A stretch of DNA of 6,871 nt from Sideroxydans sp. (GTDB lineage: Bacteria > Pseudomonadota > Gammaproteobacteria > Burkholderiales > Gallionellaceae), in contig JAGVFD010000009.1 of assembly GCA_020057805.1 (NCBI GenBank), positions 1 through 6,871 of the forward strand, given 5' to 3'. The translations under genes and the position numbers were made by a program. Below, piece after piece: positions 1 through 6,871 of the stretch. Position 1 is the first letter of the stretch; each line of letters begins with the position of its first letter. The notes beneath the pieces were generated by a model, which worked only from the letters and a program-made list of their open reading frames with translations, was not told the DNA's origin and did not search any database.

Positions 1-855
<855 letters not shown>

Positions 856-881
856 TATGTAATTAAAAAATCTGTGTCGCC

Positions 882-2894
882 TTACAGCACGCTCTTAACT
901 GTCTTCACTACGTTCTCAACCGTGAAACCGAAATGCTTGAACAATTCTGGAGCAGGTGCAGATTCGCCGAAGCAATCCATACCAATCACGGCGCCATCCA
1001 AGCCAACGTATTTATACCAACCGCTGGTTACGCCCGCTTCAACCGCAACGCGCTTCACACCCTTTGGCAAGACGCTATCTTTGTAGGCTTGATCTTGTGC
1101 GTCAAATGCGTTGGTGCAAGGCATCGAAACCACGCGCACATTTACGCCTTCAGCTGCCAATGCAGCTTGCGCCTTCATCGCCAGGTCAACTTCAGAACCT
1201 GTTGCAATGATAATGGCTTGAGCCTTGCCTGCCGCTTCGGACAATACATAACCACCCTTGCGGATGTTAGCGATTTGCGCTTCGTTACGCTTTTGGAATT
1301 GCAAGTTTTGACGGCTGAAAATCAAGCTAGAAGGACCATCTTTGCGTTCAACCGCAGCGACCCAAGACACAGCTGATTCAACTGTATCGCAAGGACGCCA
1401 TACTTCCATGTTAGGGATGTAACGCAGTGTTGCGGTTTGCTCAACCGGCTGGTGAGTTGGGCCATCTTCGCCCAGACCGATAGAGTCATGGGTGAAAACA
1501 TAGATCACGCGCTGTTTCATCAGAGCAGACATACGCAAAGCATTACGTGCGTACTCAGAGAACATCAGGAAAGTGCCGCCGAATGGCAACAAACCACCGT
1601 GCAACGCCATGCCGTTCATGATGTGAGACATACCGAACTCACGCACACCGTAGCTGATGTAGTTACCTGTGGACTTGCCCTTGACGTGCTTGCAACCTAC
1701 CCAGTTAGTCAGGTTGGAGCCAGTCAAGTCAGCCGAGCCACCCAAGAATTCTGGCAGGGCAGGTTGCAACGCGTTGATTGCGTTTTGCGAAGCTTTGCGA
1801 GTCGCGATGGTTTCGCCCTTCGCATTGGTTTCAGCAATCACTTTAGCTGCGTGTGCAGACCATTCAGCCGACAAATCACCCTTCATGCGACGCTCAAATT
1901 CAGCCGCTTCTTTAGGGAATGCTGCGCGGTACGCTGCGAACTTCTTGTTCCACTCGCCTTCCAGTGCGGCGCCCTTAGCTTTTGCGTCCCAAGCCTCGTA
2001 CACGTGTGCTGGAATTTCAAACGGGGGGTAGTTCCAACCAATATGCGCGCGAGTCGCTGCAACTTCTGCATCGCCCAAAGCTGCGCCGTGAACATCGTGG
2101 CTGTCTTGCTTGTTAGGAGAACCCGCGCCAATGATCGTCTTGCAGCAGATTAATGAAGGCTTGTCAGTGACTGCCTTAGCTGCCTGAACTGCTGCTTCGA
2201 TAGCCGCTTGATCATGGCCTTGTACGTTAGCAACAACGTGCCAACCGTATGCTTCAAAACGCTTTGCTGTATCGTCAGTGAACCAGCCATCAGTGTGTCC
2301 GTCGATGGAGATTTCGTTGTCATCCCAGAAGGCGATCAGCTTACCCAGACCCCATGTACCCGCCAATGCGCAGGCTTCATGGGAGATACCTTCCATCATG
2401 CAACCGTCACCCATGAACACATAGGTGTGGTGATTGACGATCTCGTGACCTGGCTTGTTGAACTCGGCGGCCAACAGTTTTTCCGACATCGCGAAGCCAA
2501 CCGCGTTGGTGATACCTTGACCCAATGGGCCAGTCGTTGTTTCTACGCCAACAGTGTAGCCATACTCTGGGTGACCTGGAGTCTTGGAATGCATCTGACG
2601 GAAGCGCTTCAACTCATCCATCGGCAAGTCGTAACCTGTGAGGTGCAACAAGGAGTAAATCAGCATCGAGCCGTGGCCGTTCGATTGCACGAAGCGGTCG
2701 CGGTCAGCCCATTTTGGATTAGTTGGATTGTGACGCATATGACCGCGCCATACGACGTCGGCGATCTCTGCCATGCCCATCGGCGCACCCGGGTGACCGG
2801 AATTTGCTTTTTGAACTGCGTCCACTGCCAGCATGCGAATCGCGCCGGTGATGTCGTTAAATTTTGGTGGGGTTATATTTCGCGCTGCTGACAT
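882..2894 (-). CDS. tkt: Transketolase (complete, 670 aa)
   Basis: Thiamine-diphosphate enzyme that moves two-carbon ketol units between sugar phosphates in the non-oxidative pentose phosphate pathway (and the Calvin cycle, if present), yielding glyceraldehyde-3-phosphate as one product. Length matches the bacterial family (E. coli TktA 663 aa), and the conserved positions line up with E. coli at a constant offset of +8. Visible residues: His34 in [10 protein letters not shown], His74 in SNGHGSM, and His108 in TPGHPE. The ThDP/metal motif starts at GDG (162-164) and ends at DDN (191-193). His266/His269 are in DSHDVHG, Arg366 in TRKASQ, catalytic Glu419 in GVREFGM, Asp477 and His481 in GEDGPTHQP, and Arg528 in FSRQN. 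The pyrimidine-binding and C-terminal domains are complete to the TAA stop. The ATG follows a strong GGAGGA at 8 nt. It is first gene of the tkt-gap unit and lies 127 bp downstream of the ntrX-like gene. Two long reading frames antisense to it look like shadows. Confidence 0.98.
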   Translation of the reverse strand: MSAARNITPPKFNDITGAIRMLAVDAVQKANSGHPGAPMGMAEIADVVWRGHMRHNPTNPKWADRDRFVQSNGHGSMLIYSLLHLTGYDLPMDELKRFRQMHSKTPGHPEYGYTVGVETTTGPLGQGITNAVGFAMSEKLLAAEFNKPGHEIVNHHTYVFMGDGCMMEGISHEACALAGTWGLGKLIAFWDDNEISIDGHTDGWFTDDTAKRFEAYGWHVVANVQGHDQAAIEAAVQAAKAVTDKPSLICCKTIIGAGSPNKQDSHDVHGAALGDAEVAATRAHIGWNYPPFEIPAHVYEAWDAKAKGAALEGEWNKKFAAYRAAFPKEAAEFERRMKGDLSAEWSAHAAKVIAETNAKGETIATRKASQNAINALQPALPEFLGGSADLTGSNLTNWVGCKHVKGKSTGNYISYGVREFGMSHIMNGMALHGGLLPFGGTFLMFSEYARNALRMSALMKQRVIYVFTHDSIGLGEDGPTHQPVEQTATLRYIPNMEVWRPCDTVESAVSWVAAVERKDGPSSLIFSRQNLQFQKRNEAQIANIRKGGYVLSEAAGKAQAIIIATGSEVDLAMKAQAALAAEGVNVRVVSMPCTNAFDAQDQAYKDSVLPKGVKRVAVEAGVTSGWYKYVGLDGAVIGMDCFGESAPAPELFKHFGFTVENVVKTVKSVL

Positions 2895-2902
2895 TTCTGT
2901 TT

Positions 2903-2908
2903 TCCTCC
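2903..2908 (-). promoter_or_regulatory. Strong ribosome binding site of tkt
   Basis: The minus strand reads GGAGGA, near-perfectly complementary to the 16S rRNA 3' end, 8 nt before the ATG at 2892-2894. It fixes the tkt start and fits a highly translated central-metabolism gene. Confidence 0.85.
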
Positions 2909-2956
2909 GAAGAAACTTTGCGAATTGAGCACAGGTTTTTATGATTAAGGGGCGGG

Positions 2957-2986
2957 ATTATGCCTCAGGGCTAGTCTATAGGGCAA
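2957..2986 (-). promoter_or_regulatory. Predicted sigma-70 promoter for tkt-gap
   Basis: On the minus strand a -35-like TTGCCC (2986-2981, 4 of 6 consensus bases) is followed after 18 bp by CATAAT (2962-2957, 5 of 6). Transcription would begin near 2950, leaving a 5' leader of about 55 nt before the tkt ATG. It is the best match in the 127-bp gap, but this is only consensus matching; read-through from the upstream operon is also possible. Confidence 0.4.
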
Positions 2987-3018
2987 CCCGAGCAATGGCC
3001 CACTGTTTCGCTGGGTTG
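2984..3018 (-). terminator. Imperfect hairpin just after the ntrX-like gene; weak terminator candidate
   Basis: Arms CAACCC-AGC (minus strand, 3018-3010) and GCT-c-GGGTTG (2993-2984) can pair over 9 bp with one bulged base around a 16-nt loop. The hairpin starts 3 nt after the TAA stop of the response regulator, where an operon terminator is expected. No U tract follows on the minus strand (CCCTATAG), so it is not a classical intrinsic terminator. It could instead be a 3'-end-stabilising structure or fortuitous. Its left arm overlaps the predicted tkt -35 region. Confidence 0.3.
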
Positions 3019-3021
3019 GAA

Positions 3022-3660
3022 TTATTGTGATTCTTCCCCTAATTTTTTTGGGGGTTTTATTCCCAGTTGTTTGAATTTACGGTACAGGTGTGTGCGTTCC
3101 AAACCTATCTTTTCTGCGATTTCTGATACATTGCCATCAGATTTTTTGATGTGATATTGCAGATAGAGCAAGTCGAACTGTTCGCGTGCTTCCCTGAATG
3201 GCAAATCAAGCGGCAACGATACTTTTTGCATTCCCTCCGGAATTGATACTTCTGAATCAGATTTGAGTTTTGTAGCATTTAAAGATTTACTTTGTTGCAA
3301 GACCCGCTCTACTGTCTCCAACAATTTTTTTAACGCAATCGGTTTTTCCAGAAAATCGATCGCTCCGATACGTGTGGCTTCAAGTGCGGTCTCAATCGTC
3401 CCATGCCCCGACATCATGATCACGGGCATTTTTAACTCGCCTTCCGCGACCCACTCCTTGAGTAAGGTCAGACCATCTTTGTCCGGCATCCAAATGTCCA
3501 GCAGAACGATGTCGGGGTGATATTGTTGAATCATCTGATTTGCTTGAACTGCATTTTCAGCCTGTCGAACCCCATACCCTTCATCAAACAGTATTTCTGC
3601 CAGCAACTCGCGTATACCTGCCTCGTCATCCACCACCAACACATTCTTCGAATCCATCAT
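3022..3660 (-). CDS. NtrX-like response regulator lacking the AAA+ domain (REC + Fis-type HTH)
   Basis: A 212-aa DNA-binding response regulator, the presumed partner of the kinase encoded just upstream. The receiver domain (about 6-120) has the acidic pair Asp11/Asp12, phospho-acceptor Asp55 in VLLDIWMPD, Ser84 in MMSGHG, and Lys106 in EKP. A short linker (about 123-150) leads to a C-terminal Fis-family helix-turn-helix (about 156-200: REAREQFDLLYLQYH, then NVSEIAEKIGLERTHLYRKF). That tail resembles the C-terminus of NtrX more than that of RegA/PrrA regulators. NtrX proteins usually exceed 400 aa with a central sigma-54-interacting AAA+ ATPase. Here no Walker A or GAFTGA motif exists, so sigma-54 activation is not expected. 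The start overlaps the ntrY stop by 4 bp (ATGA). Two ATGs are adjacent; the GAGGTG at 3668-3663 sits 2 nt from the first and 5 nt from the second, so initiation at 3657 (211 aa) is at least as likely. Targets are unknown. Confidence 0.93.
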   Translation of the reverse strand: MMDSKNVLVVDDEAGIRELLAEILFDEGYGVRQAENAVQANQMIQQYHPDIVLLDIWMPDKDGLTLLKEWVAEGELKMPVIMMSGHGTIETALEATRIGAIDFLEKPIALKKLLETVERVLQQSKSLNATKLKSDSEVSIPEGMQKVSLPLDLPFREAREQFDLLYLQYHIKKSDGNVSEIAEKIGLERTHLYRKFKQLGIKPPKKLGEESQ

Positions 3661-5795
3661 GCCACCTCAATTTCTTCATGAAGCAAAGGCAACACTATGC
3701 TTACGCTGGTGCCGCCATGAAGTTGATTCTCAATTGTTATATTTCCACCATGCTCCTCAACAATTTTCTTGACGATGGGCAATCCCAATCCGGTACCCTT
3801 AGCCTTGGTAGTCATATAGGGTTCGAATGCTCTGGCCAAGAGCTGTTCAGGAAAGCCGCAGCCATTATCTGCGATGGTTAGTTTCAGCATTTCTTCCTGG
3901 GTGTTAGAAGTGGTGAGTGTGATCTGTCTGTCCAAGGATTGCTGCACAGCATCGTGAGCGTTTTGAAGCAAATTATGTACGACCTGTCTCAACCGTGTTG
4001 CGTCTCCATTCACCCATGTTCGGGATGCACCAAAAATTAGGGTGATCGGAGTACTGTTGGCTTCGTAAAGTCCCATCACTTCGTTGATCAGTTGGTGTAC
4101 TTCCAGTGGTGTCAACTTTGTTGCTGGGGCACGCGCGTAGTCGGCAAAATCCGACACCATGTTCTTCATTGCCCCCACTTGACTCACTATAGTCTGCGTT
4201 GCGCGTTGCAAAAATTGTGCATCTTTTTCATCGAGTTTCTCTGAAAGCTTGTGTTGTAATCTTTCCGCTGAAAGCTGAATCGGTGTGAGCGGATTTTTGA
4301 TCTCATGCGCAAGCCGTCTGGCAACTTCGCCCCAAGCCGCCTGCCTCTCCGCTTGTAGCAAATAAGATATGTCATCAAATACGACCACGTAACCTTTGTC
4401 CGATTCCGTATTTAAGCGGGTACCCCGAACCAAAAGCACCTGTTCGCCATTCTTACTTAAGCGCTTGACTTGGCGCTGCCACACTACATTTTGATTTTGG
4501 TCGGAATCCAGACTCTCACTGATGGCTTCAAGCAGGGGCCTTAACAGGGGGTGGTCAGTACCCAGTTGCTTCAGGTCACTCCCGTTTTTTTCATGCACAT
4601 TCACCCCTAATATCTGGCTCGCGCTGGCATTGCTCGAACGCAATTTGCGTTGTTCGTCCACTACCAGTACACCCGACGAAAGGTGTGCCAGTACGCTCTC
4701 CAAATATGTCTTGGCATCCTCCACTTGACGACGTTGTTTTTGGCTGAGTTTTTTGGCCTCTGCCAATTGTGATGTCATTTGATTGAAAAGTGTAGTCAAC
4801 CCCCCCAGCTCATCTTTGCTTTGAACGGGATATTTTCCGGTGAAATCGCCAACCGCAACGGCTTTGGTCCCGGCAGCTAACGCTGCCAGCGGTGCACTGA
4901 GTCTCGCGCTTAAAAATACAGCCGCTGAGACGGCACTCAACAGCACTATCAACATCGACAACGTCAGCGTAATCCCAAATAGTCTTTTCAGTCCGACACG
5001 GGACAATGACAGCTCCTGGTAATCGCGATAGACCGCCTGAACCGTTTCCGCATCCGCCGCAAGTTGTTTCGGTACTGGTTGGGTAAACTGCAACACCTGC
5101 CTTTCACTCGACCAACTCGAACGAATCGGTACCAAAACCCGCAATATCAGACTGTCATCAGGCATTGTGTCCACACGGCTGAAGTTTCCTATTTTCCATG
5201 TTTCGTTGACCATTGAGGTCGAGGGCGGCTCTAGACCTTTGTTTATCGACTTGCCTGCCACCGCTATCTGCTTGCCAGTGTTGTCATATATCGCCGCTGC
5301 CTGCACGCTGCCTTCATTCACGAATCGTTTTATGGTTTCGGTATATTGGGACTGATTTTGTTCTTCCAAAATTAGTGAGACAAATCGCCCCTTCTTACCG
5401 AGTTCTTCCATGCCATTTTGCAGCGTGCTACGTGCAAGACTCAACCCCCCTTCCAATGCCTTTTCCACACGCACGTCGAACCAGGACTCAATACTTTTTC
5501 CGAGAAACTGAACCGAAACCAAATATACCAATACCCCTGGCAAGATGGCGATCAATGTAAAAACGATAGTAAGTCGCAGCGTGAGTTTTGCCCCGTAGAC
5601 TTGTAACTTGAGTTTGTTTCGCAACTGCCAAAACTGGTATGTGACAAGCACGGCTAAACCAAATGCCAATGTACCGGTCAGTACAAATAGTGTGAAATAA
5701 TTGCGTGAGAATAAATCTGTGTTCGCACTCGCACTCGACAACATGTACAACAACACAGCACCGGCCATTGCGCAAAACAATATCAGGTACTTCAC
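3657..5795 (-). CDS. NtrY-like membrane sensor histidine kinase (712 aa)
   Basis: Inner-membrane sensor kinase that should autophosphorylate and pass phosphate to the response regulator encoded next. Two hydrophobic segments (about 3-20 and 32-55) and a third (about 73-95, ending in the NtrY-like LIAILPGVLVYLVS) precede a predicted periplasmic region (about 96-271, with SWFDVRVEKAL). A fourth segment (about 272-296) leads into HAMP (about 294-347), a coiled stretch, and a PAS-like domain (about 360-478). HisKA follows with phospho-accepting His497 in RRLAHEIKNPLTP. HATPase_c has an N box with HNLLQNAHDAV (607-617), a G1 box DNGCGF (643-648) and GTGLGL (667-672). All catalytic motifs are intact and length is normal for NtrY. 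The start codon is GTG, preceded by AGGGGA at 5 nt, and overlaps the DUF4390 stop by 4 bp. Family evidence from alphaproteobacteria links NtrY to nitrogen or redox signals; the signal here is unknown. Confidence 0.95.
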   Translation of the reverse strand: MKYLILFCAMAGAVLLYMLSSASANTDLFSRNYFTLFVLTGTLAFGLAVLVTYQFWQLRNKLKLQVYGAKLTLRLTIVFTLIAILPGVLVYLVSVQFLGKSIESWFDVRVEKALEGGLSLARSTLQNGMEELGKKGRFVSLILEEQNQSQYTETIKRFVNEGSVQAAAIYDNTGKQIAVAGKSINKGLEPPSTSMVNETWKIGNFSRVDTMPDDSLILRVLVPIRSSWSSERQVLQFTQPVPKQLAADAETVQAVYRDYQELSLSRVGLKRLFGITLTLSMLIVLLSAVSAAVFLSARLSAPLAALAAGTKAVAVGDFTGKYPVQSKDELGGLTTLFNQMTSQLAEAKKLSQKQRRQVEDAKTYLESVLAHLSSGVLVVDEQRKLRSSNASASQILGVNVHEKNGSDLKQLGTDHPLLRPLLEAISESLDSDQNQNVVWQRQVKRLSKNGEQVLLVRGTRLNTESDKGYVVVFDDISYLLQAERQAAWGEVARRLAHEIKNPLTPIQLSAERLQHKLSEKLDEKDAQFLQRATQTIVSQVGAMKNMVSDFADYARAPATKLTPLEVHQLINEVMGLYEANSTPITLIFGASRTWVNGDATRLRQVVHNLLQNAHDAVQQSLDRQITLTTSNTQEEMLKLTIADNGCGFPEQLLARAFEPYMTTKAKGTGLGLPIVKKIVEEHGGNITIENQLHGGTSVSIVLPLLHEEIEVA
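3663..3668 (-). promoter_or_regulatory. Ribosome binding site of the ntrX-like gene
   Basis: GAGGTG on the minus strand lies inside the last codons of ntrY. It is only 2 nt from the first ATG (3660-3658) but 5 nt from the second (3657-3655). The spacing therefore mildly favours the second ATG as the true start. Confidence 0.55.
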
Positions 5796-6424
5796 GGCCG
5801 TCCCCTATTGTTACTGCTTGAAACAGGGCTGATGTCCCAGTGATAGCGGATGGAATCGACATTCCACTGGTCACTTGCAAGGGCATTCACCTGCAGCGGT
5901 TTGGGCAACTGACTCACGTCCAATTTCATTGCAGCATAAGCCCCAATCTCGCTGCCTTTTTTTGCCCACCTTGAAATATATCCACCACTGTTATTGTCCA
6001 ACAGTGTCGCGGGGATTGCCGGCGCGGTCTGATGCCCCAAAACTTGTAGCGCATCTTTGAGTTCAAAAAAACTCTGGTACAAACCTCCGCGGGAAATGCG
6101 GTATTGCTGTGTCAGTGTATTGAATGAAAGTTTGGTTGTTTGTTCGTGGCTTCTGATTTCATTGTCCACCCAGTACCAGCGAGAACGGTGAATGGACAAT
6201 TCGCTGATGAAGTAGAGCGTAACCCCGCGTTTTAGTGCCTCTTCAACGGGTGGGGGTAGGCTTATTTCAAAGTCGGCAGAAAGGATGTACCCCTCATCAG
6301 TCAGTCGGGCTTCGACTTTACTAATCTCGATACCTTCAGCAGAAACGTTTTGGAATACGAAAATTAATCCGAACAGGCAAACCGCCCCGCATATTCCTTT
6401 AACTATTTTTCTGCAACAAAGCAT
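5792..6424 (-). CDS. DUF4390 family exported protein (210 aa), unknown function
   Basis: Protein of the uncharacterised DUF4390 family. I recognise it by the conserved core around RGVTLYF (67-72), the RWYW motif (82-85), TLTQQYRISRGGLYQSF (103-119), LDVSQLPKPLQVNAL (168-182) and a closing W-D (196-197). Residues 1-29 look like a Sec signal peptide: basic MLCCRK start, hydrophobic 11-24, and a plausible signal peptidase I site after VSA (29|30). The protein would therefore act in the periplasm, or be membrane-anchored if uncleaved. Four cysteines sit in the signal region, but no proper lipobox is present. The ATG lies inside the rsmB 3' end (26-bp overlap) with only a weak upstream Shine-Dalgarno, suggesting translational coupling. 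The stop overlaps the kinase GTG by 4 bp. Position between rsmB and the NtrY-like kinase suggests, but does not prove, a role with the kinase's periplasmic sensing region. Confidence 0.88.
   Translation of the reverse strand: MLCCRKIVKGICGAVCLFGLIFVFQNVSAEGIEISKVEARLTDEGYILSADFEISLPPPVEEALKRGVTLYFISELSIHRSRWYWVDNEIRSHEQTTKLSFNTLTQQYRISRGGLYQSFFELKDALQVLGHQTAPAIPATLLDNNSGGYISRWAKKGSEIGAYAAMKLDVSQLPKPLQVNALASDQWNVDSIRYHWDISPVSSSNNRGRP
5801..5806 (-). promoter_or_regulatory. Ribosome binding site of the ntrY-like gene (decides the GTG start)
   Basis: AGGGGA on the minus strand lies 5 nt before the GTG at 5795-5793, inside the end of the DUF4390 gene. It supports the GTG start, which places the first hydrophobic segment directly at the N-terminus and makes a GTGA start/stop overlap. 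Confidence 0.7.
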
Positions 6425-6871
6425 AAAAGAACCCGTCGTGTTGCTCGTTAGGCAGCAATTGGCCTTCTTGTAATGATATTAGACTTTGTTGTGTAGCTTC
6501 CGGGTGGTTCCCCAAAAAAACATCGATCACATTTTGATTCTCTTGTGTGAAAATTGAACAGGTTGCATAAAGCAACTTGCCGTTTTCGGCCAAGAGCGGC
6601 CACAGTGCTTCCAGAATTGATGACTGTTGTTTCGCAAAAAAAGTTATGTCTTCAGGCCTTCGCAACCATTTTATATCCGGATGACGGCGGACTACTCCTG
6701 AAGCAGAACAGGGCACATCCGCCAGAATGCGCTGGAAAGTTTCACCATCCCACCAATCGCGGGGGGATGCTGCATCACCGCAAAGTATTTTTGCTATTAA
6801 ACCGGTGCGTTGAAGGTTCTCTTTCACACGAGACAGTCGCTGCTCGTCTTTGTCGAGTGCAATTAGCTCAA
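6399..6871 (-). CDS. rsmB: 16S rRNA (cytosine967-C5)-methyltransferase RsmB, C-terminal part (5' end beyond window)
   Basis: S-adenosylmethionine-dependent RNA methyltransferase (RsmB/Sun/Fmu) that methylates C967 of 16S rRNA. About 157 codons of the C-terminal catalytic domain are visible; the full protein is usually about 430 aa, so the N-terminal NusB-like domain and the start lie to the right. In order: ELIALDKDEQRLSRV (SAM-binding acidic strand end, 6869 downward), GDAASPRDWW, motif IV DVPCSASG with its Cys at 6708-6710, the diagnostic VVRRHPDIKWLRR, and motif VI LLYATCS with the nucleophilic Cys at 6558-6560. The two Cys are 50 residues apart, as in E. coli RsmB (C325/C375). The C-terminus DGFFYALLQK is typical. 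The frame is open to the window edge; the GTG at 6827 is an internal Val, not a start. Its 3' end overlaps the DUF4390 gene by 26 bp, making it the upstream visible member of that operon. Confidence 0.96.
   Translation of the reverse strand, partial: ELIALDKDEQRLSRVKENLQRTGLIAKILCGDAASPRDWWDGETFQRILADVPCSASGVVRRHPDIKWLRRPEDITFFAKQQSSILEALWPLLAENGKLLYATCSIFTQENQNVIDVFLGNHPEATQQSLISLQEGQLLPNEQHDGFFYALLQKNS

Noticed and set aside
1437..2153. A 238-codon plus-strand open frame opposite tkt
   Set aside because: Antisense to a complete, strongly conserved transketolase. The product is rich in Cys, Arg and His with no recognisable domain, and the frame is open because of tkt codon bias.
2208..2891. 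A 227-codon plus-strand open frame opposite the tkt N-terminal region
   Set aside because: It mirrors tkt almost to its start codon, has no recognisable family or good ribosome binding site, and is best explained as a codon-bias shadow.
3037..3054. CCCC...GGGG pairing around a T7 run at the end of the ntrX-like gene
   Set aside because: Only 4-5 G-C pairs, lying inside coding sequence with the T/A run in the loop and not after the stem, so it does not make an intrinsic terminator.
5488..5886. A 132-codon minus-strand frame across the DUF4390/ntrY junction
   Set aside because: Overlaps two well-supported genes in another frame; composition is unlike a real domain.
6336..6392. AAAGGA followed by an out-of-frame ATG inside the DUF4390 signal peptide, giving an 18-codon frame
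   Set aside because: It looks like a better ribosome site than that of DUF4390 itself, but the frame ends after 18 codons with no sensible peptide. The signal peptide and family core lie in the frame starting at 6424.

Overview
The window is a compact stretch of bacterial chromosome with every recognisable gene on the minus strand. It reads from right to left as rsmB (3' part) > DUF4390 gene > ntrY-like kinase > short ntrX-like regulator > 127-bp gap > tkt > gap (5' part). Protein style and the rsmB-DUF4390-ntrY-ntrX order point to a betaproteobacterium. A Nitrosomonadales/Methylophilales or Burkholderiales member is plausible, but I cannot place it to genus by eye. No mobile element, CRISPR array, tRNA, rRNA or phage gene is visible.

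Right half (about 3022-6871): four genes are packed with overlapping ends. The rsmB end overlaps the DUF4390 start by 26 bp. DUF4390/ntrY overlap by 4 bp (GTGA) and ntrY/ntrX by 4 bp (ATGA). This is the signature of one translationally coupled operon. It holds the C-terminal catalytic part of the 16S rRNA m5C967 methyltransferase, a small exported protein of unknown function, a four-segment membrane histidine kinase (HAMP, PAS, HisKA, HATPase), and a response regulator with a receiver plus a Fis-type helix-turn-helix but no AAA+ sigma-54 domain.

Left half (1-2894): tkt (transketolase, complete) and gap (glyceraldehyde-3-phosphate dehydrogenase, 3' end cut by the window edge) are 39 bp apart with no terminator between them. 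Both have good Shine-Dalgarno sequences and intact catalytic residues. They form a carbon-metabolism operon (pentose phosphate or Calvin cycle plus glycolysis); glyceraldehyde-3-phosphate is the shared metabolite. The 127-bp gap upstream of tkt holds an imperfect hairpin just after ntrX and a plausible sigma-70 promoter for tkt.

I see no clearly new system. The most noteworthy points are the NtrX-like regulator lacking its sigma-54 activation domain, the tight coupling of DUF4390 to the NtrY-like kinase, and a CTTNG instead of CTTNC active-site motif in GAPDH.
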